13,644 nucleotides of DNA. Source: JBCCTX01 sp964468435. Lineage in GTDB: Bacteria; Bacteroidota; Bacteroidia; J057. Positions within the stretch are counted from its first letter, which is position 1. Each line of letters starts with the position of its first letter. The notes under the pieces were generated by a model, which ran no database searches, was not told the DNA's origin, and was given only the letters and a program-made list of their open reading frames with translations. Location: assembly GCA_964468435.1 (NCBI GenBank), contig CAYXVE010000088.1, forward strand, positions 1 through 13,644. The letters are read 5' to 3'. This document shows positions 6,964 to 13,644 of the stretch, in pieces. Made by a program: the position numbers and the translations under genes.

Positions 6964-7878
6964 TCAATCTATGGGAAGTTCTATCAAGCTGTACCTTTCC
7001 TGAAAGGCATCCAGAAGTTCAGTCAACTGGCCGGCTAGCTTTTCTAGTTTCAGTTGGATTGACATCCAGCGATAAAATATTTCTGGAGATTTATGCTGCT
7101 GACGGTATTGCAGAAGGGGATTGGCATTCCTGGATTTGGATAGTTTTTCCCCATACTGATCTTTTAACAGGGGATGGTGAAGCAGATGGGGCTGTTTCCA
7201 ATTATTACTTAGCAGATTATTTCCAATCAATAACTGAGCTGCCGTAGAGGGTATCAAATCTTCACCTCTGACAATCAGATTGATATCATAATACTGATCG
7301 TCTGCCCATGAGACCAGTTGGTACGCAGGAAGCTGGTCTTTTTTCCGGACGACAAAATCTTTCATGTACTGGTTGAGTTCTATGCTGATCTCGCCCTGGA
7401 GGAGATCCTGCCAAGTGATAAGTGCTGAGGGAGGCGTAAGTATACGCCAGGCAGTATGGGGTTGATTCCAAGGGATATTCAGATGATAGCAAGTGCCAGG
7501 ATACTGACCATCGTGGCTATGCTCCTGAACTTGTTTTCTCGAACAAGTACAGGCAAACAAGTACCCGTTTTCTCTGAGGCGGTTCAGTAGATCAAGATAA
7601 TAGTCCAGCCGGCGATGTTGCGAATAATGCTTCTCAAAATCATCAGGTCCGGAAGGACCTTGATCATAATCGAGGCCCAGCCAATCCAGGGTGCGGAAAA
7701 TATCCTCGATATATTCGGGCTTCTTGCGAGCCGTATCTATATCATCTATACGCAGCAACAAGTTGGCATGGCTACTTTTGGCGATCAGCCAGGTGAGTAC
7801 AAATGAGAATGCATTACCCAAATGAAGAAATCCACTAGGGGTAGGAGCTATTCTCGTTTTTATCTTTTCATCAGTCAT
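6964..7878 (-). CDS. gluQ: Glutamyl-queuosine tRNA(Asp) synthetase
   Basis: This 304-residue class I synthetase-like enzyme activates glutamate and attaches it to queuosine at position 34 of tRNA(Asp). It carries the HIGH-like signature PSGFLHLGN (14-22), RIDDIDTAR (43-51), RGEDL (204-208) and the KMSKS-like KLSKS (245-249). A zinc site of the GluQ-RS kind is visible: Cys110-x-Cys112 with Tyr126 and Cys130. The length is that of GluQ-RS (about 300), and the anticodon-binding domain of true GluRS (about 470-500) is missing. The gene implies that the cell makes or salvages queuosine. Its ATG overlaps the stop of the upstream esterase gene by 4 nt (ATGA), so it is probably translationally coupled to it although the functions are unrelated. 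No strong Shine-Dalgarno sequence is seen. Confidence 0.9.
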   Translation of the reverse strand: MTDEKIKTRIAPTPSGFLHLGNAFSFVLTWLIAKSSHANLLLRIDDIDTARKKPEYIEDIFRTLDWLGLDYDQGPSGPDDFEKHYSQHRRLDYYLDLLNRLRENGYLFACTCSRKQVQEHSHDGQYPGTCYHLNIPWNQPHTAWRILTPPSALITWQDLLQGEISIELNQYMKDFVVRKKDQLPAYQLVSWADDQYYDINLIVRGEDLIPSTAAQLLIGNNLLSNNWKQPHLLHHPLLKDQYGEKLSKSRNANPLLQYRQQHKSPEIFYRWMSIQLKLEKLAGQLTELLDAFQERYSLIELPID

Positions 7879-9152
7879 TTAAAATGAAGGTCCGCAAAAT
7901 CCAGGAACTGCTCCCAGTCGTAGTCAGTCACATCATGCCCTCCGCTCCTTCTATGATATCCTATTTGGGTAGTTTTCAGGGGTTGATCTGTTGGGGGAGG
8001 ATCTTCGCTGCTCAATCCTTTCAGGTTGTACAATTCATATACTTTCGTGGCATGATAGGCTGATAAATATTCTCCTTTCGGATCTGCCCACAAATCTTCT
8101 TCTGCACTGGCAACATATACGGGCCGTGGAGCAATCAGGCTGATGAGTTGGTGTTGATCTATAGGTAATTCAGCTTCGTTGTCATTATATTGGACAAAGT
8201 TGTCACAAAACCAGTGAGGAAAGGAAGTATTGATCCGCTGGACCGTTTCACCAAATTTTCTCCTCGACAGAGCCGCTCCCCCACATCCCGAATCATTGGT
8301 AATCACCATGGAGAAGCGGGGATCTGTAGTGCCAGCCCACAGGGAAGTTTTACCCAGCCTCGAATGCCCCAATACAGCTACCTGTTCTCCATTTATTTCA
8401 TTATCTTCTATCAGATAATCCAGTGCCTTGCTCATTCCCCAGGCCCAGGCTCCGATGCTTCCCCATTCATCAGGCAGGGGTTTTGACTGATCTTCTTGAT
8501 AAAAGAGTGGATGAATACCATTCTGAAAATAATCGTCATAATCGGGATCGATGTCGCCATAGTAAATATTGGCCAAGGCATAGCCCCGTTTCAAGATCAT
8601 CTCCACTGGCCACCGGCTTGCCCTAACGCCTCTTGAAGCTTCTGTAGCCTGGTTCTCTGTGATGCCAAATGATTCATTATTCCGAACCCAACTCCCCGTC
8701 ATGACGATTTCGGGATCGGGATGAATGGTGTGATTTCCATAGAAATTGATACCGAGGAAGGAGGGAACGGGTTTGGAGGCTTCATTAGGGATGTAAATCA
8801 ATAGGTGTACCATTTGGGTTTGGCCGTTTCCCCTGATCCGCATGATGATTTGTTTTCTGGTAGCCAGTCCGGAGAGAGCATCTTTATCCTGTTCCCATTT
8901 AGTAAAGCTCACCTTTACTTCAGCTTCAGGCACTTTGCCATATACCTGTGATGCAAACAGTCTTAAGAGTTCTGGGCGGCGCAGCGTCTCCCATTTATCT
9001 ACCGAATTAATCATTTCTCCTGATTCAGAAATTAGGATTTCTGGTAGGGTATAGTCTGGGACCTGGGATTCATCATAGTTGTATCCTTGGGGCTGGGCTA
9101 TGACACTGGAACAAGTCAACAGTATCCAAAATACGAGGTAACGGATAGACAT
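7875..9152 (-). CDS. Secreted CE15-like glucuronoyl esterase
   Basis: This 425-residue exported alpha/beta-hydrolase resembles carbohydrate esterase family 15, which cleaves ester bonds between glucuronic acid on xylan and alcohols such as lignin. A Sec signal peptide covers about residues 1-19 (hydrophobic core then VIA-Q). The nucleophile motif GHSRLGK (262-268) gives Ser264. NDSGCGGAALSRRK (286-299), FGETV with Glu302, and GGHDV with His406 match CE15 active-site blocks, and LIAPRPVYVASAEEDLWADP is a strong family segment. ATG 9152 is chosen over an in-frame ATG at 9254 because it directly starts a signal peptide; the longer form would translate the REP-like palindrome at 9218-9246. It follows the giant lipoprotein gene by 132 bases and overlaps GluQ-RS by 4 nt. 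Substrate may be a glucuronoyl or acetyl ester; marine homologues may act on other uronate polymers. Confidence 0.85.
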   Translation of the reverse strand: MSIRYLVFWILLTCSSVIAQPQGYNYDESQVPDYTLPEILISESGEMINSVDKWETLRRPELLRLFASQVYGKVPEAEVKVSFTKWEQDKDALSGLATRKQIIMRIRGNGQTQMVHLLIYIPNEASKPVPSFLGINFYGNHTIHPDPEIVMTGSWVRNNESFGITENQATEASRGVRASRWPVEMILKRGYALANIYYGDIDPDYDDYFQNGIHPLFYQEDQSKPLPDEWGSIGAWAWGMSKALDYLIEDNEINGEQVAVLGHSRLGKTSLWAGTTDPRFSMVITNDSGCGGAALSRRKFGETVQRINTSFPHWFCDNFVQYNDNEAELPIDQHQLISLIAPRPVYVASAEEDLWADPKGEYLSAYHATKVYELYNLKGLSSEDPPPTDQPLKTTQIGYHRRSGGHDVTDYDWEQFLDFADLHFK

Positions 9153-9171
9153 GGTAGATAATTTTATGCTC

Positions 9172-9185
9172 AAAATACGTATTTT
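9172..9185. promoter_or_regulatory. Perfect 14-bp palindrome upstream of the esterase gene
   Basis: AAAATACGTATTTT reads the same on both strands and ends 20 bases before the esterase ATG. On the minus strand it contains TATTTTG, close to the -7 consensus but one base short in the spacer, so a protein bound here could control that promoter. The same 9-mer AAAATACGT occurs at 3666-3674 in another promoter region. Confidence 0.35.
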
Positions 9186-9217
9186 TTGAGAATTGCCTCT
9201 TCCAAATAAGGGATATC

Positions 9218-9246
9218 GCCCGCACCCGTTGCAAACGAGGGCGGGC
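9218..9246. repeat. REP-like palindrome, copy 2
   Basis: The arms GCCCGCACCCGTT (9218-9230) and AACGAGGGCGGGC (9234-9246) enclose a 3-nt GCA loop and pair at 11 of 13 positions. The element has the same length, loop size and frame of conserved bases as the palindrome at 2250-2278. One pair changes from A-T to G-C on both arms. It lies between the giant lipoprotein stop and the esterase start. Confidence 0.75.
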
Positions 9247-9249
9247 TTA

Positions 9250-9274
9250 AGCAACCAGCTATCAGCAACCAGCT
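9250..9274. repeat. Short direct repeat next to REP copy 2
   Basis: AGCAACCAGCT occurs at 9250-9260 and again at 9264-9274 (14-base period), followed by a partial AGCTAA. It sits between REP copy 2 and the stop codon at 9287-9285. No function is evident; it may be slippage-generated intergenic sequence. Confidence 0.5.
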
Positions 9275-9284
9275 AAGAGCTAAT

Positions 9285-12200
9285 TCATTTCATCGCCATG
9301 CTACCTGTACCACCCTTGCGGTGAAACTTATATTTGAGAATCCCTGCGGTGGCTTCTTCGACATCCTCTCCCTCGTATACACACACGACATACAAGTCGC
9401 CGATCTCGCCGTTATCTCCTTCCAAGACAAAATCAACCTTACCGGCATCTCCACGGCCTTGCACCACGGGAAACTCTGCCATACCGATAGCCGGACCCAT
9501 AGGCGTTCTCCTCAACTCCATCATAAACCCTGGCTTATTGGCTCCTCCCGTTACTGTAATTTTCACTATCCCCGACAGGTCAATATCGCGATACAATATC
9601 CAGGATTCATTTTTTAGATCGCTGACATATTCCCCTTGATCTGAACCCCGCTTACGAGCCTTGTAATAATCATCATAAGCCACAGCAGGCATATCTGCAG
9701 GTCTGAGGCGAATCTCCTTCGTCGTACTCAGTGGCCCTACGATCTCTCCACCCTGATCGGTGTAGTGTACACGGAAGAGATAGGTACCCTGCTCTCTGGA
9801 CTTATGCTCATCTGCAACAAAGACGCCTTCCATATCCATGATGGGCACCACATGCTGCTCGTCGAGTGTAAGGATATAGGTAGAAATGGCTTCTGCCTCT
9901 TCCTGGGAGATCTGTGGGTGTGCAGCCATAGCCTGTTCGCCCCAGTTACCATTACCGCCATTGATGATCTTACCCGCTATGGTGCGTATCGTAGCCTGAT
10001 CCGAATCGTATCGCTCAGCGATCGCTAAATAGGTAGGTCCGATAGACGTACGGTTCATCTGGTGGCAGGCCTGGCAATCGTTACCTTCGATCAGCCTAGC
10101 CCCATTCAACGCAGAACCTGTCTGCTGATGCCCCTGTACGATCATCGTTTCATCTTCTCCAAAAGGCAGATAGTCCTGCATGATCATTACCCCCTGAGTA
10201 ACCATTCCTTCTTCCTTGTCATTCACCCGAACACGATAGGCTACCTCCGTATCATCCCAGTAAAAACTCCTGTTTCCCTGCCAATCTACCACTACTTCGG
10301 GAGGCTCGTTTCCTACCTGGATTTCTATGTCTGCCTCAGAAGCGTCTCCCTCCTGATCGCTTACTTTCAGGGTTACCTCGTATATTCCCGGCTCTTCAAA
10401 GGTATACTCCGCAATTTCACCTTTTGCACCTACCTTTTTCCCTTCAAACATCCATTCATAGGTAAATTCAGTATCTCCATCAAAATCATAGGACTCCTTG
10501 CCACTGAATGCAACAGTCAGCGGAGCAGCACCTAGAGTCCTGTTAGCAATCACCTTAGCCACGGGTGCCCGGTTTCCCGCTGTATAGTCAATTCGTGATA
10601 GCTTGGCGTCGGGATTTTGGGAAAACCAGCCCGTACCATATTCCAGCACATACATACTGCCATCATCTGCCATCTCTACGTCTACCGGATTGTTGAACTC
10701 AAAGCTTGAGAGGAAGGGTTCCATTTTTTCCAAATTTCCCTTCTCATCCATTGTAATAGCCATCATCCATCCGCGCATCCAGTCATAGTGGATGAATTTC
10801 CCATCATAGTATTTGGGCAATTTATTTTCACCCTCATACTCATCATAATAGTAAGTAGGACCCGCCATGGCATTTCTTCCTCCTTTACCCACCAGCGGAA
10901 AATCGGGCGACTCTGCATATGGGTACCAAATAAAAGCCGGCTGAGCAGGAGGGAGTACCTCTGCACCCGTATTGTTAGGAGAGCGGTTGACCGGGCGGGC
11001 AGGGTCCCAGAAATTATCTGCCGCCTTACCCGTCTTATAATCGTAATCCTTGTAAGCATAATTATTTCCCACAAAGTAAGGCCATCCAAAATATCCGGCC
11101 TGCTGGGCCTGGTTGACCTCGTCATAGCCTCTGGGACCACGATGGGTACTGTCATTACCTGCATCAGGACCTACATCTCCCCAGTATACCCAGCCTCTGC
11201 GCTGGTCGATGGCTATGCGAAAAGGATTGCGACATCCTTTGACATATATTTCGGGCCTTCCTACCGATCCATCTTTGGGGAAGAGATTGCCATCAGGGAT
11301 GGTATATTCTCCATCATCCGTAGGCTTGATCCGAAGGATAGAACCCCTCAGATCATTGGTATTGCCCGAGGAGCGCTGAGCATCCCAGGAGGAGTACCCC
11401 TCTATCTCATTCTGCGGAGCAAAGCCCTGTGAGTTGAAGGTGAGTTCATCCATATTGAACGGATTGGTATCATCACCGGTGGAGATGTATAGGTTGCCTT
11501 CAGGCCCAAACTCCAGCGATCCCGCCGAATGGCAGCAGGTCTTCCGCTGCGTGGGTATTTCAATCAGAACTTTCTCACTTGAAAAATCAATGCTGTCGCG
11601 ATCCAGATAGAAATCAAAACGGGAGACATGCTGTTTCCACTCCTCCCCTACCGGGGAATAGAACATATAGATCCATCTATTTTTGTCGAATTTGGGGTCT
11701 TTGGCCAGACCCAGCAGTCCATCTTCGAACTCGTGATGAACCTTCATCTTAGCGATGGTCTTCAGTTCTTCCGTTTCCTGGTTGTAGACCTTGATCGCAC
11801 CTTTGCGCTCGACAAACAGCACCTTTTTGCTGTCAAAGACAACCAGCTCCATCGGCTCGTCCAGATTGGTGGCATAGATCTGCTTGATAAAACGGTTTTC
11901 ATCAGGAACGGGAATCGTATGTGCCCTGGCATAGTTGAGCTTATTGTCACCTATTGCATATGCAATGCCTGCTGCAAGATGCTCAAGAAACTCAGGCTCA
12001 GCGTACGCCTCATCTGTATGTCCTCCACCTATGTAAAAAGCCTTGCCTCCATCAAACTCGTGATACCAGGCAGTGGGATGGTTGTCGCCATTCTCCCCGC
12101 CCTCATAGGAGCTTTCATCCAGGGACGCTACTACGTTAATATCAGGATTGATATTTTTGTAGTTGTACCATTCATCGGTTCTGCGCCATTCGCGCGGCAA

Positions 12201-12683
12201 GAACTTGGTGGTAGCATGCTCCGTATCGGTAACTTTTACAACTGCCTCCTGCACTTTGGGATGGCTTTTGAAGTAAGCTCCGACAAGCTTTCCATACCAG
12301 GGCCAGTCGTATTCTGTATCTGCGGCAGCGTGTATCCCTACAAAGCCACCTCCCGACTGTATGTAGCGTTCAAAATAAGCCTGCTGGACATGGTTGAGCA
12401 CATTCTGGGTGGTGTTGAGAAAGACGACCGCGCTGTAGTTTTTCAGGCTATCTTCCACGAAATAATTAGCATTTTCGGTGGTATCTACCCGGAAGCCCTT
12501 TTCAGCACCCAGCTTGATCAGGGCCTTTTTCCCGGCTTCAATGGACTTGTGGCGGAAGCCCATAGTCTTGCTGAATACCAGTACGCGCTTTTCGGAAAGC
12601 GCAGTCCCCTCTTCGCAAGCTGACAGTAAAATTCCCATCACTCCTGCGATGAACAGGAGTTTGACAACATTCACATATTTCAT
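9285..12683 (-). CDS. Giant lipoprotein: ThuA, sugar dehydrogenase propeller, PKD, cytochrome c
   Basis: This 1132-residue surface or periplasmic lipoprotein is probably a sugar dehydrogenase with a built-in electron acceptor. The signal ends in the lipobox LLSAC (Cys23). Domains in order: ThuA-like (about 32-245, with GGGFVGIHAAADTEYDW and the GGGHTDEAY end); a glucose/sorbosone dehydrogenase beta-propeller (about 265-702, with EDGLLGLAKDPKF, TCCHSAG at 382-388, GCRNPFR at 483-489 and WGDVGPD at 501-507); a PKD domain (706-790); a class I cytochrome c with heme motif CQACH (870-874) and likely axial Met919; and a C-terminal beta-sandwich resembling CBM6 (about 1000-1125). PQQ as cofactor is inferred from the propeller family. 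ATG 12683 gives a clean lipoprotein signal 2 nt after the DUF1080 stop; the in-frame ATG 12719 would overlap that gene. ThuA's role is poorly known; it is linked to disaccharide use. Confidence 0.92.
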   Translation of the reverse strand: MKYVNVVKLLFIAGVMGILLSACEEGTALSEKRVLVFSKTMGFRHKSIEAGKKALIKLGAEKGFRVDTTENANYFVEDSLKNYSAVVFLNTTQNVLNHVQQAYFERYIQSGGGFVGIHAAADTEYDWPWYGKLVGAYFKSHPKVQEAVVKVTDTEHATTKFLPREWRRTDEWYNYKNINPDINVVASLDESSYEGGENGDNHPTAWYHEFDGGKAFYIGGGHTDEAYAEPEFLEHLAAGIAYAIGDNKLNYARAHTIPVPDENRFIKQIYATNLDEPMELVVFDSKKVLFVERKGAIKVYNQETEELKTIAKMKVHHEFEDGLLGLAKDPKFDKNRWIYMFYSPVGEEWKQHVSRFDFYLDRDSIDFSSEKVLIEIPTQRKTCCHSAGSLEFGPEGNLYISTGDDTNPFNMDELTFNSQGFAPQNEIEGYSSWDAQRSSGNTNDLRGSILRIKPTDDGEYTIPDGNLFPKDGSVGRPEIYVKGCRNPFRIAIDQRRGWVYWGDVGPDAGNDSTHRGPRGYDEVNQAQQAGYFGWPYFVGNNYAYKDYDYKTGKAADNFWDPARPVNRSPNNTGAEVLPPAQPAFIWYPYAESPDFPLVGKGGRNAMAGPTYYYDEYEGENKLPKYYDGKFIHYDWMRGWMMAITMDEKGNLEKMEPFLSSFEFNNPVDVEMADDGSMYVLEYGTGWFSQNPDAKLSRIDYTAGNRAPVAKVIANRTLGAAPLTVAFSGKESYDFDGDTEFTYEWMFEGKKVGAKGEIAEYTFEEPGIYEVTLKVSDQEGDASEADIEIQVGNEPPEVVVDWQGNRSFYWDDTEVAYRVRVNDKEEGMVTQGVMIMQDYLPFGEDETMIVQGHQQTGSALNGARLIEGNDCQACHQMNRTSIGPTYLAIAERYDSDQATIRTIAGKIINGGNGNWGEQAMAAHPQISQEEAEAISTYILTLDEQHVVPIMDMEGVFVADEHKSREQGTYLFRVHYTDQGGEIVGPLSTTKEIRLRPADMPAVAYDDYYKARKRGSDQGEYVSDLKNESWILYRDIDLSGIVKITVTGGANKPGFMMELRRTPMGPAIGMAEFPVVQGRGDAGKVDFVLEGDNGEIGDLYVVCVYEGEDVEEATAGILKYKFHRKGGTGSMAMK

Positions 12684-12685
12684 AC

Positions 12686-13417
12686 TTATAATTCCTTGAT
12701 TTTGATATTTCTGAACCAAACCTTATCTCCATGATCCTGAAGGGCGATATGACCTTTGCCTGCCCGGCCATACATAGGCCATTTGGCAAATTTGCTTTTC
12801 TGATATAATTCCTCCCATTCCGGGCTATTGAGTTCGTATTCTACTACTTTGGTGCCGTTGAGCCATTGTTCGACGTGGCCCTTGTCGACGATGAGCCGTA
12901 CAGCGTTCCATTCTCCGGCGGATTTTACAGTTTCTTCTGACACAGGGTGCATATCATAGTTATCTCCTGCGCGGTGATCGGGTATTTTGGCATCAGGGTG
13001 GCAGGTATTGTCTAGGATCTGCACCTCTGGGCCGCTGTGAAAGACGCGAGGCAACGTATCGTGCTCGACTACGTGGAAAAAGATGCCGCTGTTGCCACAT
13101 TCAGAGATCTTCCAGTCGAGTTGTAGTTCGAAACTTTCGTATTGCTTTTGGGTGATGATATCTCCCCCGCCTTTTCCTGTCAGAGTCAGGGTGCCATCTT
13201 CGATCTGCCACTTATCCGATAGGTCACTGGCCAGGTAATTGCGCCAGTGGTCGAGGTGAGAGCCATCGAAGAGGATTTCCCATTCAGCTTCGGTATTGGC
13301 TACCTGGGTAATTTCCGCTTGTTCCTCAGCCTGTGTATTGTGCTGTGATCCGGACTGGCATGCTCCTGTGATAGTGAGTAGCATCGTCAGGAAAGCGGTA
13401 TAGCGTAGTAGTTTCAT
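12686..13417 (-). CDS. DUF1080 (3-keto-disaccharide hydrolase family) lipoprotein
   Basis: This 243-residue exported protein has a DUF1080 domain, now named 3-keto-disaccharide hydrolase after members that cleave 3-oxidised glycosides. A short signal ends in TGAC (17-20), a plausible lipobox with Cys20, followed by a polar linker rich in Gln, Glu and Asn (21-44). The domain (about 46-243) has a concanavalin-like beta-sandwich pattern: ILFDGSHLDHW (48-58), ECGNSGIFFHV (106-116), GPEVQILDN (129-137), NAVRLIVDKGHVEQWLNG (171-188) and the closing IALQDHGDKVWFRNIKIKEL. The size is typical for a single-domain member. Its stop lies 2 nt before the start of the giant ThuA/dehydrogenase lipoprotein, so the two are surely cotranscribed. 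That fits oxidation of a sugar followed by cleavage. It is the first gene of the minus-strand run; the 227 bases upstream show no strong promoter. Confidence 0.92.
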   Translation of the reverse strand: MKLLRYTAFLTMLLTITGACQSGSQHNTQAEEQAEITQVANTEAEWEILFDGSHLDHWRNYLASDLSDKWQIEDGTLTLTGKGGGDIITQKQYESFELQLDWKISECGNSGIFFHVVEHDTLPRVFHSGPEVQILDNTCHPDAKIPDHRAGDNYDMHPVSEETVKSAGEWNAVRLIVDKGHVEQWLNGTKVVEYELNSPEWEELYQKSKFAKWPMYGRAGKGHIALQDHGDKVWFRNIKIKEL

Positions 13418-13447
13418 ATCCTTGGATTTAAATTTAGCAGTTTTTTG

Positions 13448-13457
13448 TCATGCATGA
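13448..13457. promoter_or_regulatory. Short palindrome upstream of the DUF1080 gene
   Basis: TCATGCATGA is a perfect 10-bp palindrome 31 bases upstream of the DUF1080 ATG. On the minus strand TATCTTAG (13470-13477) lies just behind it and matches the -7 consensus at 5 of 6 fixed bases. An operator is possible, but a palindrome of this size also arises by chance. Confidence 0.2.
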
Positions 13458-13561
13458 TTAACTGGACACTAAGATAGTAAGTTTTGACGTAGGAATAAAC
13501 ACCGATTAATCAAATGATGCAGGAGAAAAATATTTAGGGAGCTTAGGTGAGGGAATGGATA

Positions 13562-13644
13562 GGGTTTAGACAGGATTTACAGGGTTTACAGGGTTTTAGA
13601 CAGGATTTACAGGATTTACAGGGTTTTAGACAGGATTTACAGGA
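13562..13644. repeat. Tandem minisatellite with a 29-30 bp unit, running off the window
   Basis: Three copies follow head to tail: 13562-13590 (29 bp, one T shorter and one A-to-G change), 13591-13620 (30 bp) and 13621-13644 (24 bp, identical to copy 2 as far as it goes). Each unit is itself built from 9-10 base variants of TTACAGGATT and TTAGACAGGATT. It does not code for anything visible and is upstream of the minus-strand operon. Its true length is unknown because it continues past the window. Confidence 0.85.

Noticed and set aside
9153..9254. 34-residue N-terminal extension of the CE15-like esterase
   Set aside because: It would translate the REP-like palindrome and place a signal peptide in the middle of the protein; the ATG at 9152 starts the signal peptide directly.
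10062..11432. Two long plus-strand open frames (10062-10535 and 10788-11432)
   Set aside because: Both lie antisense within the giant lipoprotein gene and give hydrophobic, low-similarity translations typical of shadow frames.
11628..12623. 331-codon open frame on the plus strand
   Set aside because: It is antisense to the ThuA and propeller coding region, whose protein motifs are unmistakable; the frame shows no domain or signal of its own.
12684..12719. Earlier start (ATG 12719) for the giant lipoprotein
   Set aside because: It overlaps the end of the DUF1080 gene and adds 12 polar residues before an otherwise complete lipoprotein signal starting at 12683.
13562..13644. CRISPR array
   Set aside because: The units follow each other directly with no unique spacers and are built from 9-10 base sub-repeats; no cas gene is present.

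Overview
This window looks like chromosomal DNA of an environmental Bacteroidota, of the Saprospiria/Cytophagia kind. The evidence is the gene set: a Tat-exported Gfo/Idh/MocA oxidoreductase, DUF1080 and ThuA/PQQ-dehydrogenase lipoproteins, a CE15-type esterase, a one-domain asparaginase and a nucleotidyltransferase-GHMP kinase fusion. Weak or absent Shine-Dalgarno sequences and one good TAnnTTTG -7 box (5521-5528, minus strand) agree. The exact class cannot be fixed from the sequence. I see no tRNA or rRNA, transposase, phage gene or CRISPR array. No gene-free stretch exceeds 300 bases; the longest is about 227 bases at the right end.

Layout. The left part (48-2211, plus strand) holds the Gfo/Idh/MocA oxidoreductase and a YdcF-like DUF218 protein, separated by a nested hairpin. 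A REP-like palindrome (2250-2278) lies between YdcF and a convergent saccharopine dehydrogenase-family gene (2286-3614, minus). A divergent intergenic region (3615-3758) separates that gene from a LolC/LolE-type ABC permease (3759-4994, plus), which appears to start with TTG. The permease ends 3 bp from a convergent short asparaginase (4998-5486, minus).

From there to the right end every gene is on the minus strand. In transcription order they are: DUF1080 lipoprotein (13417-12686); a giant lipoprotein with ThuA, beta-propeller dehydrogenase, PKD, cytochrome c and C-terminal beta-domain (12683-9285); a secreted CE15-like glucuronoyl esterase (9152-7875); GluQ-RS (7878-6964); the nucleotidyltransferase-GHMP kinase fusion (6821-5679); a possible 27-residue protein (5673-5590); and the asparaginase. 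Two junctions are tight: 2 nt between DUF1080 and the giant lipoprotein, and a 4-nt ATGA overlap between the esterase and GluQ-RS.

How the genes may work together. DUF1080, the giant lipoprotein and the esterase all carry export signals. They fit a cell-surface or periplasmic saccharide-processing unit in which sugar is oxidised at a quinoprotein-like propeller, electrons pass to a tethered heme c, DUF1080 cleaves (keto-)glycosides, and CE15 cuts glucuronoyl esters. The Tat-exported oxidoreductase about 11 kb away could belong to the same 3-keto-sugar chemistry, but linkage is inferred only. The remaining genes look like cytoplasmic or envelope housekeeping genes (tRNA modification, amino-acid metabolism, nucleotide-sugar synthesis, lipoprotein sorting or export).

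The most interesting non-coding feature is a pair of 29-bp REP-like palindromes, 2250-2278 and 9218-9246, which differ by changes that partly preserve base pairing.
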